Below are positions 7,437 through 15,843 of a DNA stretch of 64,000 nt, in pieces. Positions within the stretch are counted from its first letter, which is position 1, and the number at the start of each line of letters is the position of its first letter. Position numbers and translations under genes: made by a program. The notes below the pieces were generated by a model. That model did no database searches. It was not told where the DNA came from and saw only the letters and a list, made by a program, of their open reading frames with translations. Source of the stretch: RHLJ01 sp048058975 (lineage in GTDB: Bacteria > Bacteroidota > Rhodothermia > Balneolales > Balneolaceae); NCBI GenBank assembly GCA_048058975.1, contig JBLLNP010000010.1, forward strand, positions 62,001 to 126,000, read 5' to 3'.

Positions 7437-9227
7437 ATGAAAACTCTGTTTTCCTCTATTCTGTTTATTGTTATTGCTGTTTTAACATTTTCGGCTTCAG
7501 TTCTTGCACAAAACGCTGTTGATCCAGCAAATTCTCAGTCTCTCGATCTTAAAGTCTCCTCGTTGGAGCAAAGCTATGATGCCCAGGTTTACTTACTGCT
7601 CTCTAATTACTTCGACCGTAAAAAATTCTTCGTAAATACAGGAATAAACGCAGAATTTGTTGATGAAACTATTGAAACTACTTCGAATGCGATCGTCAGG
7701 AATCAACCGGATCCGATAATTATGCCTGGTCTTCCCTTCCTTCCTCAGGAGAATCTAAGACAACCGAGCGGTATCGGCGAGTCGCCTGAAACAGTCGTAA
7801 ATCAAAATACGGTTCGCACTCTACGGTTAATTGATGTGAATATCAGTATCTATGCTGATACCTCCTTTAATGCTGAGGAAATCCAGTTTATGCGATTACT
7901 AACGGGAATTTCTGCGAAAATTAATGAATCCCGTGGCGATGTAATCACCATTGCTCAGATCCCTATTCCAAAATTCGGAGATGATGACCCTGTTCGTATT
8001 GTTCAGACAGAACCGGAAGATTTTAACCTTGTTGCATCATTCAGGCAGTACATTCCAGGCTTTGTACTTTTATTTTTGTTTGGCATGATTATGTTTGTAA
8101 GTCACTACTTCAACAACAAATCGAACAATAATCGCGTCTCTCCTCTCCAGCAAAGAGAGAGTATTAAACACGATATTAGCATTAGTGACTACAATCCCCG
8201 CACAGTAGAACAAGTAATGGTAAATGGGAGTACTCAACGGGATCCTTCCATTGAAGTAGATGAATTGATTGAAAGCTTCTTTACCAAATCACAGGAAATT
8301 TCCCTCTTATTTGAATTCTGGATGTCCGATTCTCCTGAAGAAGGAATTACTAAAGCAGCTGAAGTAGTGGCTAGTGTTGACCAAAGCCTGCTTAGGGCCA
8401 TCAAAAATGATATGCAAAGCGAAAACTATGAAGCTATTGTTACTGCTTTGGAAGAGTTACAACCGATGACCTCTGAGTATAAAAACTCGGTAATCAGAAA
8501 TTTCAATTCCGTTCTTCGATCAGGAAACAAAAACTCACTCAGTTCAAAAAAGAACGGTCACATTACACTTTTCAAGTTTTTAGATCATATCAACGAGCGC
8601 CAAATGGTGAACCTGTTAGAAGACGAAGGCTACCAAACCGGAGCTTTGATTTTAGATTATCTGCCAGATGATAAAGCTGCACGTATACTCGATCGTCTTG
8701 ATAAAACGAAGAGTACAAACATCATGCTTAAAATGACCACTATAAATACCATCCCCTACAAACTTCAGAGTGAGATTTCTGCCCGGTTGTTTGAAAAGGC
8801 AATGGATTTAATTGATGAAGAGCGCGAACAGCGTCTTGGAGCGGAAAACATACTGCCAGTACTTGATAAACTTCCCCTTAGCGAGCAACAAAATTATATC
8901 GACCAACTAAAGGCAACAAATTCTATAGTAGGCGAAATTGTAGAACGACAGTTTATCACGGTTGATCAGGTAATTAGCCTGACAGACGATATCATAAAAG
9001 ATGCACTCAAAGATATAAACACCTCCACCCTGTTGGATGCCATCATCGGGCTGGATCAAAAACTGATCGATAAAATCTTATCCGTAAGGCCAAGAAGAGA
9101 GCAACGACTAATTCGCCTTGAATTAAGTGAAATGGGAGGTAATACTTCGAAAGATACTACCTACGCGAAAGCTAAAATGATGGAATCTATTCGAAATACT
9201 GTGAAAGAATCCAAAAAAGATCAGTAA
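7437..9227 (+). CDS. FliF C-terminal half fused to FliG-like rotor protein
   Basis: 596 residues from the ATG at 7437, which begins a signal peptide (ending VLA-QNA); an upstream ATG at 7368 is possible. Residues ~36-178 resemble FliF RBM3/beta-collar: QVYLLLSNYFDRKKFFVNTG, a linker rich in Pro, then RTLRLIDVNISIYADTSF and SRGDVITIAQIPIP (compare FliF IKRLSVAVVVD..GD.V.V). A membrane helix (205-225) follows, as in FliF. The cytoplasmic part is FliG-like: middle domain NLLEDEGYQTGALILDYLP (EHPQT-type motif EGYQT at 397-401), and C-terminal domain QFITVDQVISLTDDIIKDAL with LIDKILSVRPRREQRLIR, aligning with the FliG torque helix. The pair MotA/MotB follows. I infer a compact MS-ring/rotor. Homology is by eye and needs profile confirmation. 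Confidence 0.75.
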   Translation: MKTLFSSILFIVIAVLTFSASVLAQNAVDPANSQSLDLKVSSLEQSYDAQVYLLLSNYFDRKKFFVNTGINAEFVDETIETTSNAIVRNQPDPIIMPGLPFLPQENLRQPSGIGESPETVVNQNTVRTLRLIDVNISIYADTSFNAEEIQFMRLLTGISAKINESRGDVITIAQIPIPKFGDDDPVRIVQTEPEDFNLVASFRQYIPGFVLLFLFGMIMFVSHYFNNKSNNNRVSPLQQRESIKHDISISDYNPRTVEQVMVNGSTQRDPSIEVDELIESFFTKSQEISLLFEFWMSDSPEEGITKAAEVVASVDQSLLRAIKNDMQSENYEAIVTALEELQPMTSEYKNSVIRNFNSVLRSGNKNSLSSKKNGHITLFKFLDHINERQMVNLLEDEGYQTGALILDYLPDDKAARILDRLDKTKSTNIMLKMTTINTIPYKLQSEISARLFEKAMDLIDEEREQRLGAENILPVLDKLPLSEQQNYIDQLKATNSIVGEIVERQFITVDQVISLTDDIIKDALKDINTSTLLDAIIGLDQKLIDKILSVRPRREQRLIRLELSEMGGNTSKDTTYAKAKMMESIRNTVKESKKDQ

Positions 9228-9232
9228 CTCCT

Positions 9233-9775
9233 ATCAGGAAGAAAAGAAACATATCACTGGTAACCTTTAGCTTTCTGGGTATTTTTTTACTCTCTTTAGC
9301 TTGTGGATCATCAAGAGAAACCTCATCTCCTGCGGAAACTCCGACTGTGCAGGATAATAGTGTGAATATTGTCGATACTCCCGTTCAAGCAGCTCTTGAG
9401 GACACTGTAAGTCCTGAACAGAAACGCAGAGAACAACTCACTGAGCTTTATAAAGAAGAATTAAGCGATCAATATCAGGCAGATGCTAACGGATTGATTA
9501 ACTTCTACATTCTGGCACAGCAACGTTTTTTTACTGGCGATTACCAAAACGCGCTTATTCTTATTAATCGTGCGGCTTCAATAAAAGAAAATGCAGATGT
9601 ACTGGCTTTGAAAGGCAGCATTTACCTTGGTCTTGGGCAAACTGAGAATTTTGTGGCTAATTGGAGACAGGCACTGGAATTGGATGCAGATGTTCCAATC
9701 CCCCCTCTCCCTTATATAGTACAGCAGCTACAACTAAATGGGTTGTTAGACGAAAATCTTCAAAAGGCTTTTTAA
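9233..9775 (+). CDS. TPR-like lipoprotein paralogous to the usher C-terminus
   Basis: About 180 residues. The first ordinary start is GTG 9347, but the frame upstream encodes a textbook lipoprotein signal (KRNISLVTFSFLGIFLLSLAC, lipobox LSLAC). No ATG/GTG/TTG precedes it after the last stop; ATC at 9233, five bases after the rotor gene stop, would give MRKKRNIS and is the best candidate (non-AUG start or base error). After a Ser/Pro/Glu linker, residues ~85-170 (LINFYILAQQRFFTGDYQNAL, ALKGSIYLGLGQ, WRQALELD) form a TPR-like pair that aligns with the usher tail at 7080-7350. This may be an outer-membrane adaptor tying the usher to the motor (inference). Confidence 0.7.
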   Translation: MRKKRNISLVTFSFLGIFLLSLACGSSRETSSPAETPTVQDNSVNIVDTPVQAALEDTVSPEQKRREQLTELYKEELSDQYQADANGLINFYILAQQRFFTGDYQNALILINRAASIKENADVLALKGSIYLGLGQTENFVANWRQALELDADVPIPPLPYIVQQLQLNGLLDENLQKAF

Positions 9776-9776
9776 A

Positions 9777-10574
9777 GTGAGAACTTCTGTATTAAACATT
9801 TTAAGCTTTCTGGTTTCCGTAGTATTTCTTGGATGGGGAGCACTCCTCGTAATGGGATTTACCCAATATGATTTAATCCCATCTGAATATAGCTTTCTTA
9901 ACCTGCCTAGTTTGGCCATCGTTTTTGGCGGAATTTCTGCCAGTGTTTTTATCAGTTATCCGTTTCGTAAAGTAGTACAGGCCTTAAGAGACAGTACCAA
10001 GTTGTTTTCGCAGAGTACCATTACCGACGAGATGCTTGAACGGGATATAGATGATATCCTGGAATGGCAAAAAATGATAAATGCCGATAAAATTCAGGCT
10101 GTTTCCGAGCTTAGCAAAACCTACAACGATCGTTTTGAAGGATATCTTTTTTCCGTGCTGGATACCAATTACTCAACCGAGGAATTGAGAGAGCTAGGTG
10201 AAATAAACATCACAGAAAACTACACAAGGCAGCAGCAAATAAACCAGATCATAGCCAGTATGGGACGAACCTCACCCGTTTTTGGTATGCTTGGAACCCT
10301 TTTTGGACTTGTAGTAATTCTTTCGGGATTTAGTGAAGTTGAATCTTTGCTAACCGGTCTTGGAGCAGCCTTAATGACTACTCTTTACGGAATCATAATT
10401 GGGAACTTTGTTTTTACCCCAATGGCAAAAAAGATGAATAATATTGCTTCTTTGCAATATTTCCGCGAAAAACTAATCCTGGAGGGGATTATTCTTATCG
10501 AAGAACGAAAAACATCCCTACAGATCTACGACCGCTTGCAAGCACATATGCGTCGGGGAAGTTATAAACTCTAA
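9777..10574 (+). CDS. MotA-like proton/sodium stator protein
   Basis: 265 residues, GTG start one base after the lipoprotein stop with AAAAGG about 9 bases upstream. Four membrane helices at roughly 5-27, 43-62, 162-184 and 194-216 frame a large cytoplasmic loop, as in MotA. The opening (LGWGALLVMG..., LPSLAIVFGGISASVFISYP) and the GRTSPVFGMLGTLFGLVVIL / LMTTLYGIIIGNFVFTPMAKKM segments are MotA-type. The two conserved prolines are present (P167, P215). MotA surrounds MotB and presses on FliG to make torque, and a FliG-like protein is encoded two genes upstream. It is closer to MotA than to ExbB/TolQ or GldL because of the long loop and four helices. Confidence 0.85.
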   Translation: MRTSVLNILSFLVSVVFLGWGALLVMGFTQYDLIPSEYSFLNLPSLAIVFGGISASVFISYPFRKVVQALRDSTKLFSQSTITDEMLERDIDDILEWQKMINADKIQAVSELSKTYNDRFEGYLFSVLDTNYSTEELRELGEINITENYTRQQQINQIIASMGRTSPVFGMLGTLFGLVVILSGFSEVESLLTGLGAALMTTLYGIIIGNFVFTPMAKKMNNIASLQYFREKLILEGIILIEERKTSLQIYDRLQAHMRRGSYKL

Positions 10575-10585
10575 GAGCTTTATTT

Positions 10586-12334
10586 GTGGAACCTAAGCCA
10601 CTAAATAGTAATCGTAATTCTTTATTTCCGGGTGAACCATTCGAACCGGAAGATGACGAAAGCTGGCAGGTTAGCTATCTGGATATCATCACAATTATTT
10701 TAGGTTTCTTAATCATACTTCTGTCTGCTTCCCAACTAGCTAAAACTGATTTTACTTCACTATCTACGTTATTTGGCAATAACTCAGACCGAACCGAATT
10801 CATCACTACCCCGGTTGAGGAAATACAGGAAGAACTGGAAACTCTTCTCCAAACCCAAATAGAACAAGAACGTTTAGAAGTTATCCGTGACTTAAATGAT
10901 ATCAGAATCCGATTCAGAAGTGACGATTTCTACCCTTCAGGAAGTGCAAATATACAAGGATCCGGACTGGATTTACTGAACCATGTTCTGCGTGCTTTCC
11001 AGCAAACTACCTACAACGATTTTAGCATCGATGTTGAGGGACATACCGACAACGTCCCTATCTCATCTGATCAATACCCTTCGAACTGGGAGCTTTCAAC
11101 GGCTCGTGCTTCCAACGTAGTGAAGTATTTCAATCAAATGGGTATTGAGCAAGATCGCCTTAAAGCATCAGGTTTTGCTGATTCCCGGCCATTAATTCAG
11201 TTTGATTCATTTGGTAATCCATTTGCTGCAAGCAAAGAAAAGAACCGAAGAGTTGTACTCCGCTTATATTATACCACAGAAGGACTACAGCGGCAGGCTA
11301 CTCAGGATGCACTCGCCATACGTGATAACCCGCCTGTGAACGCTGAGGAGGAGGTCTCTCAGCCTGCTGCATCAACCGCCGAACAACTTGCTCAGGAAAT
11401 TGCCCAGATCAGCACATCAAACCAACAGGAACTCATTCCTGAACCTGAGACCCCTCCCGCCCCGGCTCAGACCCAGACACCTGTACCTGATCCGACCCCA
11501 AACGAAGAAATTTCTCAACGAATCCCTCCTTCTGTCGAACCGGAATCAGATGATACATTACCATTTATTCCTTCTGTGTTTGATCAGGCTGCATCATGCG
11601 ATTTTGTGGTTCAAACAGGAAGTTATCAATCACTTTCAAGTGGCTTCCAGGTAGCTAAGAATTCTGAGAATAAAAGTGGATATGAATTTGAAGTCTCATA
11701 CAACAATTCGTTGTATTCTGTCCGCTCAAATAAACTTGGATCGCTTTCTAATGCACTATTTGTTCAGAATATTGTTTCTAAAGCTTTGAATGAATCCACT
11801 ATAGGAATTGTGCATCAATGTTATCAATCGAGGCAGCTCGCACCTGAGACACTAACCTATCAGATTCAGTTTGGAGCATTCAGAAACCAGGAAAACGCAC
11901 TTAATTATACTATGAATGTGCTGGATCAATACGGAATTCAAACCTATATGAACCGAAGAGGCTCTACGTATCTTGTAGTTGCAGGGCCTTATACAGGCAG
12001 AGAAACTGTGACCGAACAATTACAGGCATTCAAAGAGAAAGGAGTTACTGAAAAAATATATATCCGCCATACTGATGAATCTGTAAAGGAATATAATTTT
12101 ATCTATCAAGTTCAATTGGCTTCATTTTCTAGTCAAAGCGAAGCAAGAACGGCCTTACAGCAAATCCAAACAAATCTTCAGATTCCGGTAAGCGTTAAAC
12201 AGCTGAATGATGGAAATTACTATGTGGTCTCAGAAAGGATTACAGACTGGGATGAAACCACTCAGCTCTTCAGTCGGGCACAAAACAGCAGCTTGAGCTT
12301 GAAGCCTGTGATATACTATCTGGAATATCTGTAA
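10586..12334 (+). CDS. MotB-like stator with OmpA domain and three SPOR-like repeats
   Basis: 582 residues, GTG start 11 bases after motA-like stop. One membrane helix (~31-48) contains the essential ion-binding aspartate (YLDIITIILGF, D33, equivalent to E. coli MotB D32). An OmpA peptidoglycan-binding domain spans ~108-229 (VEGHTDNVPIS, NWELSTARASNVVKYF, KEKNRRVVLRL). After a Pro/Gln/Glu linker come three SPOR-like units at ~337-412, 423-495 and 505-580 (CDFVVQTGSYQS; YQIQFGAFRNQENAL; YQVQLASFSSQSEA). SPOR domains bind denuded glycan strands. Flagellar MotB ends after OmpA at ~310 residues, so the SPOR tail is an unusual addition. Last gene of the motor cluster. Confidence 0.85.
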   Translation: MEPKPLNSNRNSLFPGEPFEPEDDESWQVSYLDIITIILGFLIILLSASQLAKTDFTSLSTLFGNNSDRTEFITTPVEEIQEELETLLQTQIEQERLEVIRDLNDIRIRFRSDDFYPSGSANIQGSGLDLLNHVLRAFQQTTYNDFSIDVEGHTDNVPISSDQYPSNWELSTARASNVVKYFNQMGIEQDRLKASGFADSRPLIQFDSFGNPFAASKEKNRRVVLRLYYTTEGLQRQATQDALAIRDNPPVNAEEEVSQPAASTAEQLAQEIAQISTSNQQELIPEPETPPAPAQTQTPVPDPTPNEEISQRIPPSVEPESDDTLPFIPSVFDQAASCDFVVQTGSYQSLSSGFQVAKNSENKSGYEFEVSYNNSLYSVRSNKLGSLSNALFVQNIVSKALNESTIGIVHQCYQSRQLAPETLTYQIQFGAFRNQENALNYTMNVLDQYGIQTYMNRRGSTYLVVAGPYTGRETVTEQLQAFKEKGVTEKIYIRHTDESVKEYNFIYQVQLASFSSQSEARTALQQIQTNLQIPVSVKQLNDGNYYVVSERITDWDETTQLFSRAQNSSLSLKPVIYYLEYL

Positions 12335-12339
12335 ACAAA

Positions 12340-12370
12340 AAAGGCTTCTTAATCATCTTAAGAAGCCTTT
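12340..12370. terminator. Bidirectional terminator between motB-like gene and pdhC
   Basis: Perfect 13-bp stem AAAGGCTTCTTAA (12340-12352), loop TCATC, TTAAGAAGCCTTT (12358-12370), with A and T runs on the flanks. It ends convergent transcription from the motor operon (+) and pdhC (-). Confidence 0.85.
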
Positions 12371-12389
12371 CTGAAAGTCAAACCTTTGT

Positions 12390-13628
12390 CTAGAGAAGCA
12401 TTGACAATGGATTCTCGATAAGATTTCTAACCGTGTTAAGGAACTGAGCTGCTTTTGCACCATCCACTACCCGGTGATCGCTGGAAAGAGTAACCTTCAT
12501 TCGTTTGCCTGGCACAATTTCACCATTCTCTACTACAGGCACATCTCTTATAGCTCCCACAGCAAGAATACAAGCATTTGGAGGGTTTATAATCGCTGTG
12601 AATTCTTCAATCCCAAACATTCCAAGATTACTGATGGTGAAGGTACTTCCCTCCATTTGATCTGGCTGAAGCTTACGATCGCGCGCCAATCCTGCAAGCT
12701 CTCTGGTTTCAGATGAAATTTGAAGTAAGCCTTTTTTGTCTGCATGATTAATTACAGGAGTCATTAAGCCTTCATCAATTGCTACAGCTACCGCGATATT
12801 AACATCACCATGCTCCATAATCACATCGCCTAGCCATGAACTATTTATTGCTTGATGGCGCGTTAAGGCAATTGCACAAGCTTTTACCACAATATCATTA
12901 AAGCTGATTTTAACATCATTAGCTTCGTTCATAGCCTTACGGGCTGCGAATGCCGCTTTCATATCAATATCGATGGTCTCATAGAAATGAGGATTAGTAA
13001 ACTTGCTCTCAGAAAGTCGGCGAGCAATCACCTTTCTCATCTGAGAGATTTTTACTTCCTTACTTTCAAGACTATCGAAACTTGGAGCAGGTGTAGATGC
13101 GGCAGCCGGTTTTGTTAATCCACCTGAACCTTTAAAGTCCTCTACATCCTTTTTTACAATACGTCCTTCAGGCCCTGTTCCACTTACACCGGATAGATCA
13201 ATTCCTTTGTCCTCGGCAATTTTCTTGGCCAATGGTGAAGCTTTAACTCTACCATTATCAGAAGAAGAGGAACTTTCAGTCTGGGTTGAAGCCTCTTCTT
13301 TCGTAGGCTCTGAAGTTGCTTCTTGTTTTACCTCTTCTTTTTCTTCTGAGGAAGAAGCCCCCTCTTCGAGCATACCGGAAATGTCTTCTCCTTTTTCTCC
13401 AATAATTGCAATTATTCCACCCAATGGAACGGCGTCACCTTCTCCGGGGACAATTTTCAGAATGGTACCTCCGTCAAATACTTCCACATCCATAGTAGCC
13501 TTGTCCGTTTCTACTTCGGCGATAATATCACCTGCTTCTACGGTGTCACCTTCTTTCACATTCCATTTCGCGATAACCCCTTCTTCCATGGTATCGCTGA
13601 GTTTGGGCATTTCAATCTTAATTGCCAT
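12390..13628 (-). CDS. pdhC: Pyruvate dehydrogenase complex E2, dihydrolipoamide acetyltransferase
   Basis: 412 residues. A single lipoyl domain (1-80) has the lipoylated lysine in ETDKATM (K43). A Glu/Ser-rich linker is followed by a peripheral-subunit-binding domain (~128-166, ASPLAKKIAEDKGIDLSGV) and the acetyltransferase core ending in the HxxxDG active site (SDHRVVDG). It transfers the acetyl group from E1 to CoA. It lies 21 bases downstream of pdhB in a pdhA-pdhB-pdhC operon; no E3 gene is in the window. The core has the usual 2-oxoacid dehydrogenase length. Substrate pyruvate is inferred from the E1 subunits. Confidence 0.93.
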   Translation of the reverse strand: MAIKIEMPKLSDTMEEGVIAKWNVKEGDTVEAGDIIAEVETDKATMDVEVFDGGTILKIVPGEGDAVPLGGIIAIIGEKGEDISGMLEEGASSSEEKEEVKQEATSEPTKEEASTQTESSSSSDNGRVKASPLAKKIAEDKGIDLSGVSGTGPEGRIVKKDVEDFKGSGGLTKPAAASTPAPSFDSLESKEVKISQMRKVIARRLSESKFTNPHFYETIDIDMKAAFAARKAMNEANDVKISFNDIVVKACAIALTRHQAINSSWLGDVIMEHGDVNIAVAVAIDEGLMTPVINHADKKGLLQISSETRELAGLARDRKLQPDQMEGSTFTISNLGMFGIEEFTAIINPPNACILAVGAIRDVPVVENGEIVPGKRMKVTLSSDHRVVDGAKAAQFLNTVRNLIENPLSMLL

Positions 13629-13649
13629 AATTCCTGAGTTTGAGTGAGT

Positions 13650-14633
13650 TTAAGTTCTGTAAGTTACCTGTTTTACTGCATCAATAACCTGCTTTGGACT
13701 TGGAAACCATGCATCAAAAAGGTTTTTAGCGAATGGAGCATTTATATCCGGCAATGTAACCCGCTGAACTGGGGCATCCAGATAATCAAAGGCTTCGCGC
13801 TGAATCAAAAAGCCAATTTCTGCTGCAAATCCAGCAAATGGATGAGCTTCATCTACTACTACGCATCGGTTCGTTTTCTTAACCGATTCGATAATTAAAG
13901 GAAGATCAAGAGGTTTTACCGTTCTTGGATCTATGATTTCCACTTCTACACCGTCTTTGGCAAGCTGATTGGCAGCCTGAACTGCTACATGATACATTTT
14001 CCCGTGAGCAACAATAGTCACATCGCTTCCTTCACGTTTAATTTTTCCTTTTCCAATAGGAATGATGTAGTCATCTTCGTCTGATACTTCGCCTTTCAAC
14101 CCATACATTTGTTCAGATTCCATGAAAAGTACAGGGTTGTCGTCGCGAATTGCTGATTTCATCAGACCTTTCGCATCATCTGGTTCGGAAACGTAAATTA
14201 CTTTTAGCCCGGGAAAGTGAGCATACATGGAATCGTATGCAACAGAATGTGTTGCTCCCAACTGCCCTGCTGAAGCATTTGGGCCACGAAATACAATAGG
14301 GCAATCAGCCTGACCGCCGGTCATATATTTTACTTTTGTAGCGTGATTTATGATTTGGTCAGCTGCCAGTACAGCAAAATTAAAAGTCATGAACTCGACA
14401 ATAGGTCTGAGTCCACCCATTGCTGCACCAACACCAATCCCCGCGAACCCAAGCTCTGAAATTGGAGTATCGATAACCCTTCTAAAGCCATATTTATCGA
14501 GGAGACCTTCGGTTACTTTGTAAGCACCGTTATATTCAGCGACTTCCTCTCCCATAACGAACACTCGTTCATCACGGCCCATTTCTTCATCGATCGCGTG
14601 CTTTATTGCTTCTCTAAATTGTAATTCAGCCAT
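13650..14633 (-). CDS. pdhB: Pyruvate dehydrogenase E1 component, beta subunit
   Basis: 327 residues, matching E1-beta length. Opening REAIKHAIDEEMGRDERVFVMGEEV is typical, with GLLDKYGFRRVIDTPISE and the C-terminal transketolase domain (VVVDEAHPFAGFAAEIGF). With the alpha subunit it decarboxylates pyruvate using thiamine diphosphate and passes acetyl to the E2 lipoyl arm. It lies 23 bases downstream of pdhA and 21 bases upstream of pdhC on the same strand, so one transcript is likely. Confidence 0.95.
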   Translation of the reverse strand: MAELQFREAIKHAIDEEMGRDERVFVMGEEVAEYNGAYKVTEGLLDKYGFRRVIDTPISELGFAGIGVGAAMGGLRPIVEFMTFNFAVLAADQIINHATKVKYMTGGQADCPIVFRGPNASAGQLGATHSVAYDSMYAHFPGLKVIYVSEPDDAKGLMKSAIRDDNPVLFMESEQMYGLKGEVSDEDDYIIPIGKGKIKREGSDVTIVAHGKMYHVAVQAANQLAKDGVEVEIIDPRTVKPLDLPLIIESVKKTNRCVVVDEAHPFAGFAAEIGFLIQREAFDYLDAPVQRVTLPDINAPFAKNLFDAWFPSPKQVIDAVKQVTYRT

Positions 14634-14656
14634 TTGTAGTAGTTAGTCTCTTAAAA

Positions 14657-15757
14657 TTAAACGTGGAAGTAAGGATCGTCTTCAACAAACATGTCATCGT
14701 ACATCTCTTCCAATTCCGGGAATGGAGATTCATCCGCAAATTCCACCGCATCCAATACATCCTGCTCAATGCGGTCCTCCACTTCTTTCAAAGAATTTTC
14801 ATCTGCTATTTTATTGGAAAGGATATATTCCTTTAATCTCAGAATCGGATCTATTTTTTGGTACTCTTCCAATTCTTCTTTACTTCGGTATTTCTGAGGA
14901 TCAGACATTGAGTGGCCTCTGTAACGGTAAGTACGAATTTCCACGAAATATGGCTCGTCGTTCTCGCGAACATCATCGGCAATTTCTTTCATTTTCTCAT
15001 ATACAGAGAACACATCCATTCCGTTAATCACAGCACTTTTCATTCCGTATCCTTTGGCGCGATCCACGATTTCAGCTACGGTGTGTCGTTTTGCGGCGGT
15101 CCCCATAGAGTAGCCATTGTTTTCCACAACAAAAATAACCGGAAGCTTCCATAGCTGAGCCATATTCATGGTTTCATGAAGGGCTCCCTGATCAACAGCA
15201 CCGTCTCCGAAGAACGTAGCCGATATTTTACCTGTCCTGTTGTATTTGTTCGCAAATGCGAGTCCTGCTCCGATAGGAATATGACCTCCTACAATTCCAT
15301 ATCCTCCCCAGAAATGATTCTCTGATTTGGCAAAGTGCATTGAACCACCTTTACCCTTAGAACATCCTGTAGCTTTACCAAAAAGCTCAGCCATTCCTTC
15401 TTTTGGCGTGATTCCACGACATAATCCCCAGCCGTGATCCCTATAACCGGTTATAATGTCATCTTTGTCATCAAAGGCGAATACGGTGCCTGTAGAAATA
15501 GCTTCCTGGCCAATATAAAGATGTAGAAACCCACCGAATTTACCCTTCTGGTACTGTTGCATTGAACGTTCTTCGAAACGACGTTGCAGATACATTTGCT
15601 CGTACATCGCTTTCAGATCGTCTTCTGAAAGTCCTAATGCTTTATGCTTCTTTTTAGTAGCAGGTGGTAAGTCAACCCCTTTCTGTACTACTCCGTCGCT
15701 TTCTTCGCCAATGCCACGAGGGGCAAAAACGATGTCGTCTTTTTTATTTTTCGCCAT
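14657..15757 (-). CDS. pdhA: Pyruvate dehydrogenase E1 component, alpha subunit
   Basis: 366 residues from the ATG at 15757 (MAKNKKDD); an in-frame start ten codons upstream is also possible. The thiamine-diphosphate motif is visible (GDGAVDQGALHETMNMA ... ENNG), as is the conserved loop YRGHSMSDPQKYRSKEE. The N-terminal ~40 residues are a charged extension before the enzyme core (LYLQRRFEERSMQQYQKGK-type segment). First gene of pdhABC; ends 23 bases before pdhB. Confidence 0.95.
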   Translation of the reverse strand: MAKNKKDDIVFAPRGIGEESDGVVQKGVDLPPATKKKHKALGLSEDDLKAMYEQMYLQRRFEERSMQQYQKGKFGGFLHLYIGQEAISTGTVFAFDDKDDIITGYRDHGWGLCRGITPKEGMAELFGKATGCSKGKGGSMHFAKSENHFWGGYGIVGGHIPIGAGLAFANKYNRTGKISATFFGDGAVDQGALHETMNMAQLWKLPVIFVVENNGYSMGTAAKRHTVAEIVDRAKGYGMKSAVINGMDVFSVYEKMKEIADDVRENDEPYFVEIRTYRYRGHSMSDPQKYRSKEELEEYQKIDPILRLKEYILSNKIADENSLKEVEDRIEQDVLDAVEFADESPFPELEEMYDDMFVEDDPYFHV

Positions 15758-15843
15758 AGTTAATTTCTTCTTATCGATATCCCTCAAAAGGGGTCAAAAT
15801 ATATCTATTTTTTTGGAAGTTTTCGTGGTTGGATTTATCTGAC

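Noticed and set aside
7437..9227. Remnant of a decayed flagellar locus
   Set aside because: Frames are intact, domains are fused in a functional order, and no other flagellar genes or fragments are seen in 12 kb of close cluster.
9777..12334. MotA/MotB-like pair as a Zorya-type anti-phage system
   Set aside because: Zorya ZorA/ZorB come with ZorC/ZorD-like helicase or nuclease genes; none is here, and the neighbours are FliF/FliG- and usher-like.
9777..12334. Pair as GldL/GldM, ExbB/ExbD or TolQ/TolR
   Set aside because: The long cytosolic loop, four helices and MotB D33 plus OmpA domain match MotA/MotB rather than these relatives.
13207..13647. Open frame opposite pdhC on the + strand
   Set aside because: It is the antisense of the lipoyl and linker region and has only low-complexity Ser/Pro sequence.
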